A stretch of DNA of 64,000 nt from Oscarella lobularis (GCF_947507565.1 NC_089177.1:2974648-3038647), one strand, 5' to 3'; shown: positions 41,101 to 56,122, numbered from the stretch's first letter. Made by a program: numbers and translations. Notes: generated by a model from the letters alone, not told the origin.

Positions 41101-44100
41101 TTGATTTCAGCAAGTAAGCGGCAGCTCTAGTCACGCACGGTTCGCCTAGTAACGTTCCGTCGCACAGCGCTTTTCTTCCCTCTGTTCATCCGCAAATGTT
41201 CAAACGATGGGTGTACGCCTTTGGCCAGGAAATGATGATGCTCTCAGCCAGGCAAGGGGACTCGCCACTTCACACGTGCCTCAGTCGCAATAACATCTCC
41301 TTTGTAGGATGCCTCTTGTCAGCGGCTTCTACAAACTTCTTACCACGTGTCTTCAAATTTGCGCCGAGACGAAATATTTTGCTTTGCCCGTACGTGTTGA
41401 ATCAGGATGAAGTTCGCGTTCACACGTTTTTCGTTATGTGCAGGAATTGGGTGAAAACGCTATGGACGTCGACGCGGATGCCGATCCCGATCGGGAAGCG
41501 TGTTTCACTCTATTTCGAAAATTTATTGAAGAAGTATTTTGAACACGCGTCGCCCATTTCGCGCGCCGTCGCTACCAGCGTTTTCTTCAGGTCTTAGAAC
41601 GAGTCAAACAGTACAAAGACGACCTTCAGGCGTCGTGTCTTCGTCTCGTACTGGCAATGCCGGGAGAATTCATAGAGAGAGGAGTGACCGTCATCATTCC
41701 AGCTGTTCAGGTACCAGTTTGGCCCGGCATAAATCGGTTTGCTCTCATTTGGATATAGAGTGCTCTGAAACTCGGCATTGGCTACACTCCGTTGGCTGAG
41801 GCTGCTTTGGATGCTCTTGAGCGATGGATCTCTCATCTGGTCAGTGGCGTTCTTCAGGATCAATTGAAGAACGTTTTGCCCTACTTGGACGCTTACCTGG
41901 TCACGTCTGCGGAAACGGGCAAGGATTCGCTTGTAGCTTAAAACGTCGTTTCTTACGTTTTCGTTCTATGCGTGTAGACGCCATAGACGGTGAAGAAACC
42001 GCTAGTGCCGTGAAGAAACTTCGAACGTCATCTCAGAAGGTGGGAAAGAAAGTGCCGACGGGAGCGTTAAAGCAAATCCAAGAAGACATGACGGTCGAGC
42101 GAGCGACTTTTTCGTCTCTTGCTTCCTCTACCCGGGCGACTTGTTCTCGCAGAGTTTCGAATCGAGAGTGCGTCAACTTCGCCTCCGCATCGTCCGATTT
42201 CTCGGTTCCCTCGGCGGATGCATCAACGCCGGTCTCGTCGGAAGCGGGACCGTCGAGTCGGCCGTGGCGTGGGACGCGAAGAAACGACTCGACTTTCCCG
42301 TGCCATTTCAAGACATGAAGCCGACGATTCATCTGGGTATATCTGAGCGTGGCGCGAGTGAGTCAAGACGCGATTCGCGAATTTCCTAGATCCATTTTTG
42401 CCTCGCGTCGTGGAACTTGCCTTGCACGGAAGCGATCGTCAGACGAAAGTGAGAGCTTCGGCATGAGACTTCGTGCACGTAAATTTTTGGTTCCAAAAGG
42501 TCGCTGCGTGCGAATTGCTTCATGCCATGACTTTGTTTGTCATCGGAAAGGGAACGCGGCAGCCCGACGGCAGCCACGTACGTTGGCCTTAATTAAATGT
42601 GAAGAATTTAATTAACAACGTTTCGTTGTCCTTTCAGGCCTCTATGACTACTCTGTATGAAAAGCTGTTTCCCGCCATCATGACTTTGGCGTGTGACGTT
42701 GAACAGGTGAGGAGGAAAAACGAGAGAGAGAAGCTGAAATGTAAGAGCTTTTGCTTAGGTGGCCGTGCAACTCTTCAAGCCGCTCTTCTTGCAAATGATC
42801 CACTGGTTCACCAATTCTAGCAAGTACGGGTCGCCGGACACGAATTGCCTTCTCGGCGCAATCATGGTACAATGTCGCGATTCAATCCACTCCTTATACA
42901 GTGGACTGGATACGTTTTTATTTTTCCCCAGGACTGCCTCGTTGATTCGTCCAACACGGCTCTGAGAGACTTTGCAGCCGTGTGCGTCAAGGAATTCGTC
43001 AGCTGGTCAATCAAGCAGGCAAGTCCAGAGGTGAGATCGAAAATTGTAATGTTAGTCGTATCAACACCCGCGGCGAACGTAGACACTCGCCAAGAGTCCG
43101 TACAACATCCAAGCGCTGCTAAAACGCATACGCAACCTCGCTGTTCATCCGAGCCCTTTCAAACGACTGGGCGCCTCTTTGGCCTTCAACAGCATCTACA
43201 CGCTATTCAGGTTCCTCTTCATTTTGTCACTAAATTTCTCTTTTTCTAAAAATCTCATCCTCTCAGAGAAGAAGAATCGTTGGTTGACGTATTCGTCATT
43301 GACCTGACGTATTCGTTTCTGATGAGCCTTGGTGCCGCTCACAAAGACGACCAGTCTGTCGGCACCCAGGATCAATGCAAGGCGGCAATCGCTCATCTTG
43401 AGAGAATCATGAAAGCGAAGGCGAGCGTACTATCGAAAGAGAACAAGAAAAGAAAGTGTCCAAAGTAGGCCTTGATAGTGGGTGTCGCTTCGTGCGCAGT
43501 AGATGAGGGTGTTTAGGTTTATGACGACGGCTAAGCTGAGCATTTTCGTCGCGTGGTTCGTGAAATTGTGCGGGCGACCCGAGACGGAACTGCGACACAT
43601 GGCTATGAAACTGTGCGTTTCGCTCGCTCCCGTTTGTAAGACAAACGTAGCAAAAGTCTTTCTACCTCTATTGTATACGCGTTTTAGCCGATTCTTCTTC
43701 GCTGTCCGCTAGCCGATTTCTCCAAAAGTGTACGAAAGAAAAGGACGGCAAATTTCTTATTCAATGGTTGTCTAATCGAAATTAAGTCTTGATTTCATGA
43801 CGTCTTTTAGCTTTGAAGCGGGTGGAGTACTTAGAACGTCCCAAATGAGTGGAATTCAGGGAGCGCCGAGGATGAATGAGAAGTCCGACACGTTCTCGTT
43901 GCCTATGGCGACGCTATGGCTAGAAGAGCTGCTAGCCGCCTTAGATTGCTACGGATGGGTTTTCAGCCAAAGACTACTCAGTCCGTCGGACGTATTTGGA
44001 GGACGTGAGTAGAGAGATCAAGTGTCTTTTAGCGGTGAAACGTTTGTTTCTCGCAGGTACGCACCTTTCTAAACTCTTTCCAGCCGTCTGCCACTTTGTC

Positions 44101-47100
44101 GACGATCTGTCTATGGGTGGAATTGAATGCGCGCGAGAGCTGTGGGGGAAGTCGTCATTGGATGCATCCGTCTTCACGCCTACCGAAGTGGAAAAGTATC
44201 TGAAGTGCGTTCAATGAATGAGAATTCCACCGTTCCTTTGGAAAATTAGAGGTTTCTTGCAGGATCAAATGCACGGTGATTGTAAGATTGATCGACTTCC
44301 TTTGTGCCTCATTGAGCAGTTTCGCCAAAGAGTCAATTTCCGTAAGCGTTAATTGTTCGAAATGCTTTTACATCATTGGGACTAGTGACGTACTTAGTTA
44401 TTTTAGTATAGGTTTCGTTGTTAGGCAGAGAGGGGCCCCTTATCCAATTTCATAGCACTCTTTGGGGTTCTTTTGTACAGACATTTGACAAGTCGCTGTG
44501 GTGCCGGAATTTGTTCTCTCTCCTTTGCACTGCCGTAGTCAATCCGGCTTCACTTGGCTTTGATATGAGTGACGTGGACGTGATAGAGAATCTTCCGAAA
44601 AAGGTTCGACTTGTACACTGTTTCCGTTAGGAAATAATTATCGTTTTTGGTTTTGGTTTTTTGTCTGTAGACCGAAGCTGTGTGCAAATTGATGAGGGTA
44701 GCTCTTCCTGACCCTTTCTTGACTTCTTTTCAAGAGGTGGTCGCTGAAAAAATTCAGAAAATCAAGTTAGAACTTCATGTTCTACGTATTATCACCGAAG
44801 GCAGATGATCTCTCTTTAGTTTTTTGTCATTGCTCGCTGAAACCGACAGATCCGACGACGGTGCCAGAAAGATGAGCCAAACAATTGAAGGCTTGAGACA
44901 ACTCCAGTTATCTGGCCTACTAGAGCGCGTTTGGGACGAGAAGGTACGGCGAATGTCTTCGAAATTCCCTTTATCACGTTTTTTTGGAAGGGAGAGACTG
45001 GGTATAAGGAATTGGGCGCTTTTCTTCTGAAGACGGTCTTCACGTTGTTGCACCGTCAAAACGTCAAGTCAAGTTTTATCCCAATGCAGCCGTCCGTTGT
45101 TGCGATGTACAAGCGGCTTGTATCGCTTTCCTTCGCTGTGGGAGTGCAGGTAAACCGCAGTTGTACACTCTACAAGTCACATCACGTATTAATAAACAGG
45201 AAGAAGTTGTGCTAAAATTTCTGAACGACAAAACGGGAATTGGCATCCACGGAAAAGGTTTTTCTCAACTGAGAGCGCCGATTGAAACGCCTTTTAATTA
45301 AAAACGATTTTTCTCGTCGTAGAGAGCACCGAGACAACAACTCTTGGCGTTTTATTTTACCGAACGTATCAAGAAGAACTCGACGCATACTTTGCCGCCT
45401 CTTCGCGATTTCTTGCATCGCTGATGGATCAGGCGACAACCAGCCCTGCTCTGGTAAGAGGAATCGATAGCTGTACGAATATCTCGTACTCTTTTCATCA
45501 AAGGTTGCTGCAGTACTGTGTGGCGTTTTGGATTGTGCGACTAGAGATAGGAAAAAGTGCGCCTCTCATTTCGCTTTCGTTTCCTTTTGCTACTCTTCTT
45601 TTTTAGGCACGGATCTAGAGCGGCGACTACCATCGCAGATAACTGGTCGAAATTGGAGTCGTGGTGGGGCCCGCGCGCTGACGACGATTCCAAGGCGAAA
45701 ACTCTAACTGTTCTGAAAAAACTTCTCGCTTTTGACGTCAAAACGGCCACGAAGCCTACCAGCAAGAGTCTTTCCGTCATTTTTAAATCGTACATGACAC
45801 TGCTAAGCAGTCCTTCCACATTGTCTTTCAAGGTACAGTATCGGGTTTGTTCGTTTTCTTTTTTGGCAATAATTTTGCTCAGGTGCTCGTTCTTGATTTG
45901 CTCTCCGCTTTCGCTGCTTTGCCGGAGCCGTACGAAAGCGAATTGAAGACGAATCTCGACGAACTTATCGCCGGAAATTTTCCGCTCAAGTCGTCGGAAT
46001 TCGCCGAGGGAAGTTCGCGACGCAAAGAATACATAGCGGCGCTAGACAAAGTTCGTTTCCATACACGCGTTTGGGTATATTAGCAATATTTCTTTCAGAT
46101 TTTAGCTGCCATGATCGCATCCAGCAGTCTGGTTCTCTTCAAGGCGATAATCGGAATTTTGTGCCGCGAAGAGGAGCACGCACACGAAGATCAAATTCAG
46201 AAGTCATTGGCGTTGTTCGCGCAGAAGTGAGTTTGTAAGAAATGGTGTTAATTGAGATATTTCTTCGTGGCGTGCGTCAAGGTTGCCTTCCGATCGAGCG
46301 AAAATGGCCGCCGACGTAGCATTTGACTTATTCTGCGACGAGTCGAGGCATCGCGACGAAGTCCGTTGCGCGTTCGTTGTCCGCGTGTGTGCACCGATCC
46401 TGCGAAATGTGCCCCGACCAGCCGTGACGGAGTTCTTCGCCGCTCACATTGCCTACATGATAAAATCGCTTACGTCAAAGCTGAACAAGGTATTGACGAC
46501 GAAATCTTCTCCGCTACCACAACACGTGTATAGGAGCGTTGTCATTGCCTTTCTGTTAGAGTTCTGAGATAGCGATGGGATGCCAGTTGACGACGAAGCT
46601 CTGCTGCTGCGAAATGCTTCAAGTGCTATATGAGCGACTACCCGCCTCCGAGTTGACTTCGCCGTCCGGTCGAGTGAATAAAGCGCACTGCGAAAGCTCC
46701 GGCGTAGCCGTCAAAGACGGAAAAGAACTAACCAAAGTCATAACGAAGTAAACGCGAGGAGATTAAGTTTTGAAGTTATGCGACTATTTTGCGCTAGAGC
46801 GTGCCACGAGGCTAAATCGGAGGACACTCGCGGCGAAACGATGTTGAAGGATTTCCGGCGTCGTTACCACGCTGCGGCCTATCGTACGTTGATTGCCGTC
46901 ATTTCTTGCACCCAGACGGAGAAGAAATTCTATTCGACGTTTTTATTCAGGGACAATATAGCGAAGGTGCGCCGCCGTCTTGTTGATTTTTCCGCTCTGT
47001 ACGGATACGTGTTTTTAGGGTCAGCTCTTGTGGGATAACATTCTTGACTTGGAGAAAAGATACGAATTTTCCATTGAGTTGGAAGTAAATTTAATTTCCT

Positions 47101-50100
47101 TTGAAATTATTTGTGCGTACACACGATTTGTTTAAAAAAGGCGAACGTGAAGAGGAAGACGAAGTTGACTTCGATACGAGCCCGCGTGCATTCGGCTGAC
47201 GACAGTCCGGAAGAAATTGACAAATGTGAGATGCTGTTGCGACGTCTCCTCGTCTCTCAAACTTCGATTCTTTGATAACATAGCCTTTCGTCAGCCTCAC
47301 TACTTACCTTCTCAGTACTTGGCGGACAGCAGTCTCTGCGAAGAAGTTAGTCAGTACGACTTTTCTAGTCTTCCAAAGGTAGAAAAAAGTTTCGATAACC
47401 GAACCATTTTTTCGGGAAATCGTTTCTTCTAGGAAAGTCTGCAAACAGCGTCGTCTCTTTCTCCGCCGGACGAAGTTCGTTGGCATCGAAGGCTGAGTAC
47501 AATTAGCGTCTTTCTCAATCGCTTCTTTTTAGGACGGCTCCTACATCGTTCGTCAGGACGTGATGGAAATGGACGACCTAAATCAGCACGAATGTATGGT
47601 GCCACTAATGCAACTTCTTGATCACATGGAAAAGAACAAAATAATGCCTGCCTATCCCGAAGTGAACCAACAAAGTTGTTAGGATCGTTGATCTGCAAGC
47701 GTTTTTGCTATAGGGTACGTTTGCCACGGAAATGCCCGCTTGGATGACGTCCTTGCACGGAAAAATCGTCAGCGCTCAAACGTCGCCAAACGTTCGCCTC
47801 TTCATAGCGAGGCTAATCATCAACCGACCCCTGGTTGGCGTCAAATTTTTAAGTGGGGCCTCACTCGAATGATTCCTTTTTTTGTGCCGCAGGTGTTTCG
47901 ACCGTATGCCAAGCTTTGGCTCGCTCCTCTGGCGAAGCTGATTTTGTCCGGTGACGTAGGCGGTTTGGGTCTCAATTATTTTGTCGTTGATCTGCTTGTC
48001 ACGATGCTGTCGTGGGTTCCAGCGAAGCTCGAAGTTTGCTCGTTGTTTTTTGTTGTCTTTTTGCGACTATTTGCGTCTCTTTATAGGATCCTCACTTGGT
48101 TGGACGTTTGACCGATTTCTTGATGTTGAATTGTAGCCACCGTTCTGGCGCCGTTCTACGAAACAATCTAGAAATCGCTAAGACGATGATTGAAAGTTGG
48201 AAAGAGCACGTCACCGTGCCAACGCGGTCAGTAATTCAAATGCGCAGGATCATTAATTAAACGAATGACGTAGAACGATAATAAGCCTGCTCGTCGCCAC
48301 GGACGCCGACAGAGAAGCGAAAGGACGAGCTGGAGTTCAATTGTTGGGCTTAGTTTTGGCTAACGAATTTGCTGTTTTCTCGGAGCTATCTTCGGATGAA
48401 AGAGAGAGGTGCGTAAACTTTGCTGCCGTGTGAGCAAGAAGCACCACCGCGATTTCTAGATTATATGCTCGACTGACCGCCAACGTGGGCAACAAGCGCA
48501 AAGACGTCTACGCTTCGACGGCGTCCGTCATTGGAATGATAATGAATTATATGAAGACGACGGAAAAAGTGTGGCAGAGAGAACTTCGATTTGACAGAGT
48601 AAGCTTAACGTTTGATTTTAGATCGAAGAATCTCCTTTTCACGACGACGTCGAGAAACGATTGAAGACACTCGATTCGGACACGGCGGAAGAAAAGGAGC
48701 GGTTCATCAATTGTCTGCATTTACTTCACGAGCAGTATCCGGACTTTGCGGACAGGTATAGACAATTAAACTGCAACTCAATTGGATTCTATTCTTTTGC
48801 GCAGATTTATGTCTCGTATCTTGTTCATGCTACCTCACGTTCACGGCGTGTTTCGCACGAAATGCTTGGAGATGGTGTCGTCGCGAGCCGATCGCGTTCC
48901 GCGTCTCTTTCTCCAGTTGAAAACGATGGGCTTTTCGGGAATGCTGCGTCACAGGTACGATATTCATCTCAGAGGCCTATCTAACTGTTTTCTTGGTAGG
49001 GACGAAGGGACGCAGTTGGCTGCGCTGGGAATATTTCACCGCCTCCTTCTCTCGCTGCCGGCCGCCGATCGACTCTCCATCGTCGACGACGTGCTCGCTT
49101 CCGGCGACAACAACAGCGTTCCGTGTCGCGAAAAGATGTACGAAATATTGATCGCGATTTTCGATCACTTACCCGCCGAAGACGTCGCCGATGCGACAGA
49201 AAAGACACTTCTCGATAAAGTCAAGGAACAGTTGCTTAAGGGATTGTCCGACAGGGAGGAAGCGATTCGATTGCGACTTTTCTCCTTCTGGAACCAAGAA
49301 ACCCGGCTATCGTCGGCCGTCGTCAATCGGCTCTCCCAACTTCTTTCCACGCTCTATTCGACGTCGACCGAACGCGCCTTTCTCGGCTACGCGACGAATC
49401 TTCTTCTCGAGCTGACGTCGCGCAGTCCCGACTACGATCGAAGCATGTTCGATAGTCCGCTCTCCGAGTGTCAGTTTCACGAGAAAGCGATCGACCTGTC
49501 GTGGCGCAGTCGACACGTCGCCATGACGCCGCTATTTGCCGCTAGTCAGAGCCAGGACGCGTACGCTCCGCCGACTCCGATGAGCGGCCTGAGAGCGACC
49601 CAGGAAGCGATGGACTTCACGCCGACTCAACAAGGAGAAGGCGGCGGAGGTGGCTACACTTGGCTGCAACCGGCCACTCAAAGCATTGACCCGAGTTTTG
49701 TGCCGCAAAGTGTCGGACCTACTTTCGCAACTCAATCGACATTGCTTTTCACTCTCAAAGCCGCTAAACGTCATGGCAACGAGGCCTCTCTCTCCGGTGG
49801 CGGCACCGTGCGTTCGACCGGATCCATCGAACAGACTCAGACGGCTACGAGCGACGTGATGCGTTTGAAGCGTCGTTTTGTGAGGAGTCGCGATTCGGCG
49901 GCGCAATATTTTGCTCGACGCGAGGAGATGAAGAAGCGAGCGCGCGAGGAACGATCGAAACAACAGAAGGCGGCGCGCGACAGTCGCGTCGTCATGTACC
50001 GAAAGTATCGCGACGGCGACCTTCCCGACATACAGATCAAACACGCCGAGCTGATTCGACCGTTACAGGCGCTCGCCCAGCGCGACGACCACTTGGCGCG

Positions 50101-53100
50101 ACATCTGTTCGTCGCCGTATTTCGTGCCGTCTACGTCGAAGGCGAGAACGTGCTCACCGACGGCGAAATGGAGAACATGAAGACGATTTTACGCGGTCAG
50201 TTGAACGCGGCGCTCGCTCGCTCGACCGAACATCACGCGCCGTTCGTCGGCGCCGTCTGTGACGTCTGCTGTCTTGTAAAGGAGCTTAGTCTCGAGTCGC
50301 AGGCTGTCAGCGTCGGCTGTCTCGCCAGCCTTCAGCAGGGCGTCGGAATTCAACTTTTGGAGAAGCAGCTCTTGAAAAATGTCACCACGTCCGTCGAACC
50401 GAAGCCGAAGAAAAGTCGAACGACGGTCAACGCCGTGTCTTCGGAAACGGCCGGCACGTGGATTGAATTGTCCAAGTTGTATAAGTCGATTGAGGATTAC
50501 GATACGGTCCGAGGAATATTTAGCGGCGAAATCGGAACGCAGACGGCAACGGCGGAAGCTCTTCAGGCAGAAGCGCGGGGCGACTACCAGACGGCCTATA
50601 GAAAATTTAGAGACGTAAAATTAGAAAGCGTATTTATTGCGAGATTAATTTTATGTACAGGCTTATTCGCGCGATGACAATGATGAGAAAAGGCAAATAT
50701 CGGAAGAGGTTGAACTGTGGGAAGATTCCATAATGGCTGTGAGGCATTTTTAGACATTGATTGAAGTAAAAATCTTTCTTTCTTTCTTTCTTTAGTGCTG
50801 CAGCAATCTTTTGAAATGGAAAGATTTAGAGCTGTTCTCCGTTTCTCAAGTAGAAGAGGCTCCCTGGACGGAAACGATATGGAGAAAAGACAGCCAGCTC
50901 TCGGTTTCAAGACACCGATATTTGTCTTGTTCACTGCAATGATATTTATTTTACAGGAGCGAGTTCTGCCATACATATTGCGCAGCAAACTCAAATTGGC
51001 GAGCCAGGGCGTTCACGACGAAGACCTGCTGTCGTTCATCGATGTCAGTCTAAGAGGGGACCAGGATCATAAAGATTTCCTTCAGGTCTATGCGGAGGAA
51101 TACCGTTTTCAAAATCCATGTGTTGCCTTTTTTCAGAAGAGACACTGCGAAGAACTTTCACTTGTTTTTATCCTGCAGGACGACTTTGATCGAGCTCGCT
51201 ACTACGTGAGCGAGTGCTTTCGATCATTTCTGGAGGTTAGGTGTACAGTATGTAGATGGAGAAGGCTTCAGTTTTTGAGAGACTTTTGCATTTGAAGGAT
51301 TGGTGTGGCATTAGCTCTCTCGTCGTATCAAGTCGTCTCTCTCGTCTTCAGTCGCTGCAGAAAATCACAGAAATGCAGGAGTTTCTTGACTTTATGAATA
51401 GCGAAGGTATTCCGTTCTGTATACAACAGTACATTTGGGCTTTGAACTTTTATAGGCAATTTCGACGGCTCTCAGCCATTCTTTGATCTCCTGGCGAAAT
51501 GGTCCGATCGCGTGCCTCATCCCAGTCTTGATCCTATCCACGTTTGGGACGACATTGTAACGAACAGGTTAAATCGATGGAGAAAGGAGGAGCGCGTAGG
51601 AGAGCAAATCCGATTTAGGTGTGCAATGATTGACAAAATAGTCGCACGATTTGAAAAGCCTCTGAGCTCCCTTCCAGGGTAGGTAGAGTGCAATGTCACC
51701 ATTTCTACTAATTCTCGTACTGTAGTAAAAGTCGCGGTGGTGACCTAAGGCAAGCACTCAACTTGCCTGAAGTGAATGAAACCGTTTCGAAAGAAACGAT
51801 TAAGCTTTACCTGAACATCGCTGATTGTGCTTGCCAGCAGGTAGAACTGCATTCGCGTATGTAGAGACACTCGGTCCAACGCTATCCTTTCTTGTGCTCC
51901 AGTCAAATTATTCTGTAGCCAAGAAGTATCTCAGCGAAGCAAACAAGGCCATCAAAAAGGCATGAATTTAATCTTGATTTTTATTCTTGTCAGTTCGTCG
52001 TTGTTTCTTTTGTAGGATCTTCCGGACAACAAAGATCTTGGAGTCCAGTGGATTCATGCTGTCGCTCGTTGGCGCTGTCATCAAGCTGGAAACGATCCGT
52101 CTCCCTCGAGCATCGACGGTCTCGTAGCTGTAATTCCCGAAATGGGTAATTGGTTACTGTAGTGAGAAGCAGAAATGTGTGAAATCTAACAACCGTAGAA
52201 AAATTTGGAAAAGATTCCTACATGATGAGGCTGCCTTCAATTGCTAGCCAGCAGTGCATGCTTCAAGGAACCATGTTTGACTTGCTGGCAACGGCGTTAG
52301 CAACAGACGGTAGCAGAAAAGCGCACAACAAAGAAATTGAATGTTGAAAGTCTTTTACCTTATTGTAGGAGAGATGGTGATGCCAAGCCTTGGCGACAAT
52401 AAAATTGAAATTCTCTTGTCGGCAACTGGCTCGTCTCAAAGGGACAGCGTTGAAGTGAGACGAGAAACTGAAATTTTAATTAAATTAGACTACAAATGTG
52501 TTCTTTTCGGTAGCTGGCGGGAAAGCTCTTTTCCAAAGGTTTTGAGTTCTTCGTCCAAGCCAAGGACCGTGCCGAACAAGCGCAACAGTAAAGAAAGAGC
52601 TCTTAGCATTCTCGTGTGCATTTTTGAACACTAGAGCTTACCCCGCGGCTTTGTTGGCTCTTTCAAATTTCTGCGACAAGGCGTTGAGGAGAAGAGAAGA
52701 AGCGGACGAAAATTCCGGTAGTTGTCTAACGACAATAACAAAGAATAGTGTAGCATCTATCGTTGTGGCTTCTTTCAGAAAAAGATCCATCAGCTGGCTT
52801 GAACTTGAAGGTACGAACCCAAAGAAAGACTTATTTTAGGCTTGAGCCCAGTTTGCTCGTAGGATTACCCTTGCATTGTGACAACGTGCCTGGTCGACGC
52901 TCTGAAGCTCGGATTCCGCGAAGCGCGGCAGAGATTTCCGCGACTGCTGCAGCTAATTGAACTCTATCCGGAATGCAACGACGTCTTCGTCGAAGGGGTA
53001 CACTTCTCATTTCGCACACAACTAGTAGTATCATAGATTATTTTGTCCTAGACCGAACGCGTTCCATCGTGGATGTTCATTGCGTGGACGAGCCAGATGC

Positions 53101-55792
53101 TTGCCATTCTCGACAAGAAAGAGGGCTCCGCCGTACGCCGGTGTCTCGTGCGCGTCGCCGAAGATTATCCTCAGGTAAGAGGAAGGATTGCGTGCTTCCT
53201 TCAATGAAAAATATTTATTTTCTAAGGCTCTATTTTACCCTTTCAAAATGAGCAAAGGGGAGTTTAAGTTTGACTCTACGCCTGGTGGAAAAGAATGCCA
53301 GCAGTCATCTGATATGTGCGTTAAATGCTGTCTAAGAAAACTTGATTTAATATTTTTTCTCGACGCAGGATCAGCCGCAAACTGCAATCGAGCTTAATGG
53401 ACAAGTTCGTTTCGGCTCTTGAAAACCTTACGTTTCCAGAGCAGGCTTTAGAAGTAAAGTCAGAACCAGTTTCAGTAGATTTGCCGCTACTTCTTTGCCT
53501 ATACGTTTTCAGGACTTGTGTCGCAATGAACTGCGGCATCTTCTCTCCCAACCGCCGTCAAGTCGGTCCAAGGAGACGATACAGAAGTGCTGGCAGAGTT
53601 TCTATAATCGAATCGTTGATCCTCAACCAATAAGCGAAACGGAGACCGGTTCCACATTAGCGACGACAGAATCTCTGACGGGATCGATTCACAAGCAGTT
53701 TGTCAATGTGAGCTGGAGATGCGTGCGCCTTCACAGTTTCGCTCCAGCATGCTATTTTATCTTAGAAATACGCAAAGGAACTCGTGCAGAAATTTGGAAA
53801 GGACGGCTCTAAACTCGCCCTAATGAAACCAACGGTGAGTGGCTATCTCAACGAGGGCCTTGCTTGCGTGATTTTGTGGGTGCAGGAGTTCAGTAAGCAC
53901 CTTGAGGACGCTACCAAGAAATGGAACGAAAGGAAGCAAGCTGTTCCGCCAGACAGCATAGAGGGTTTCTCGCGCTGGCTAGCTAAATTTCAAGCTGAGG
54001 ACTATTCTAAGAGACTTGAAATCCCAGGCAAATTCTAATTCTAGGAGATAAAAGATTTGAAAAGATTTTCTGTACTAGGTCAGTATCAAGGCTGGAACAA
54101 GCCTCTTCCCGAATACCACGTCAAAATATCGTCTTTTGACAGCAACGTAATTAATAATAAACGTCGATGGAAAAATTTAATTTTGAATTATCGGTCTATT
54201 AAGATTCTTCTCCTGAAGTCCATGCGGCTTCCGAAACGAATAATAATTCACGGAGACGACGGAAAGGATTACAAGTTTCTGGTGAAGGGAGGGGAAGATT
54301 TGAGGCTTGACCAACGCGTGGAACAGGTACAAACTGCATCAAGATACCCATTCTATATCATCTGCCCATCTCGTAGCTCTTTCGAATCATGAACGAAATT
54401 CTGAGCGCCGACGCTGCTTGTCGTCAGCGCGGGCTCTTCGTGCAAACGTACGAGGTAATTCCCATGACGACACGAGTCGGGATCATCGAGTGGGTTGACG
54501 ACTCGGAGCCGTTGAAGAATTTTCTCGAGAGCACAATGACGAATGAAGAAAAACGGTAAGTACTGTAACGTTACAAAAAAATACCTGTATTTTATTTTAT
54601 TGACGATTCTCTCGTAGATGCGCGGACGGAGCGGCGAGTAGCTACAAGGAGTGGCTCTTTAAAGTGACGAAGGGGAAAGACGTGCCTGGGAGCTATAGGA
54701 AGATGTTCAAGTGAGTCGACGACGTTTTTTTGTTTTGTACTCAATGGTCGTTGTGCAGGACTGTGAATCGGTCAGCAGTCGAGATAAAATTTCGCGAATT
54801 TCAGTCATTAGTTCCTTCGAGTTTGATGAAGTAAGAAAAGAAGCCTCTTTGATTTTTTGTGGATGACGCGTTTGAATTTTGAATGCTTTCAGACGAGCTT
54901 TTGTGCAGATGTCTTCTTCCCCGGAAGCGTTCTTGACGCTTCGCTCTCATTTCGTACGATCGCACGCTTGTTTGAGCATCTGTCAGTACGTCCTGGGAAT
55001 CGGCGATCGACATTTGTCCAACTTCATGGTGAACAAGAAGACTGGCGGAATGATAGCTATTGATTTTGGTCACGCTTTCGGCTCAGCCACTCAGGTAGAC
55101 AGCCATTGCCATCGAAATTCATATGTCACAACAAAGGTTTTGTTTTTCAGTTCCTTCCTCTGCCTGAGCTCATGCCTATGCGCTTGACAAAGCAGATCAC
55201 GGACGTCCTTTTGCCGTTGAAAAAGAACGGTCAGCTACAGAGCACAATGGTCTGCACTATGCGAGCCTTGAGTCGCGAGCCTGACATTCTGCTGGCGACG
55301 GCCGATGTCTTCGTCAAAGAGCCCTCCTTGGACTGGAGACAATTTGCACGAAAGGAAGCGGAGAAGCAGAAGAGAGAATACAGTACGCTGAACGAATGAT
55401 AGGGGTTTTTTTCTAGCTATTTGCTCTCTATAGAAGCTGCTGAAGACGACGTATGGTATCCCAGGAAGAAGATTGCTTTGGCTCGCAAGAAACTGAAACG
55501 ATACAATCCCACCTTCATTATGAGGTATTTATTTGGAATACTACCCAAAATCTCTTCTTCCACTCCCAATTGCTCTATCTACTGCAGAGAGGACCTTCGT
55601 TTGGGTCATTCTCGAAGCCCGGAGTATAAGTATCTGGAAAATATTCTCATGGGTGAGAGACAGAACGACGTTCGAGCACAATCAGAAGAAGTTTGCGACA
55701 GCGTTGAGACGCAGGTTGCCTGCTTGATTGACCAGGCAACCGATCCAAATATACTGGGCCGAACCTGGATAGGATGGGAGCCCTGGAAATAA
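38163..55792 (+). CDS. PRKDC: DNA-dependent protein kinase catalytic subunit (DNA-PKcs)
   Basis: This is the giant PIKK kinase that is recruited by Ku to DNA ends for non-homologous end joining. ATG 38163 begins [20 protein letters not shown]. Many dozens of exons, mostly with 45-70 bp introns, encode HEAT-repeat blocks that follow the family order, for example [49 protein letters not shown] and [20 protein letters not shown]. The long exon 48956-50617 includes an SQ/TQ-rich segment (49544-49840) and [20 protein letters not shown]. The kinase domain has [34 protein letters not shown], catalytic [20 protein letters not shown] and [20 protein letters not shown]. The FATC end reads [20 protein letters not shown] before TAA at 55790-55792. 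All catalytic motifs are intact, so it should be an active kinase. Estimated length is about 4,000 residues, as in vertebrates. Individual exon edges were not all checked. Confidence 0.95.
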
Positions 55793-56122
55793 ATAACTGA
55801 TTGCATAAGTAAGGTTGTGAGTGGTGTTATTCTTCTTTGTTGCGTTGTAAGTTCTCGGTTGAGTTGAACAAGTAGCGTTTTTTCTGACGCAGCCCTCCAT
55901 CCCCCGAAACCGTTTGTGCCTCGGTCAGCGTCTGTGAATCAATGGCAGTCTACAGATAAGTCGAAATTTCGAAGACGTCTGCTGCGTAGAAGCTTCAATA
56001 CGAGGTAAGATTAAAGTTGTGGTGTCAAGTTCCCTTTGGCTATTTTAGATATCATACAAGATAAGGATCCTTGGCTCGCCTCCTTGGCTCGTCTCCAAGC
56101 GCATCCACCTACTGCGTTTGTC
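55793..56122. other. Intergenic interval between PRKDC and the TSP1-cadherin gene
   Basis: These 330 bp must hold the PRKDC 3' end and the promoter and 5' UTR of the next gene. No TATA element, hairpin or open frame with protein-like features is evident. Confidence 0.5.

Noticed and set aside
50770-50796. TTTC repeat inside PRKDC as a regulatory element
   Set aside because: It is the pyrimidine tract of a splice acceptor (ending TTTAG) in an intron of the gene.
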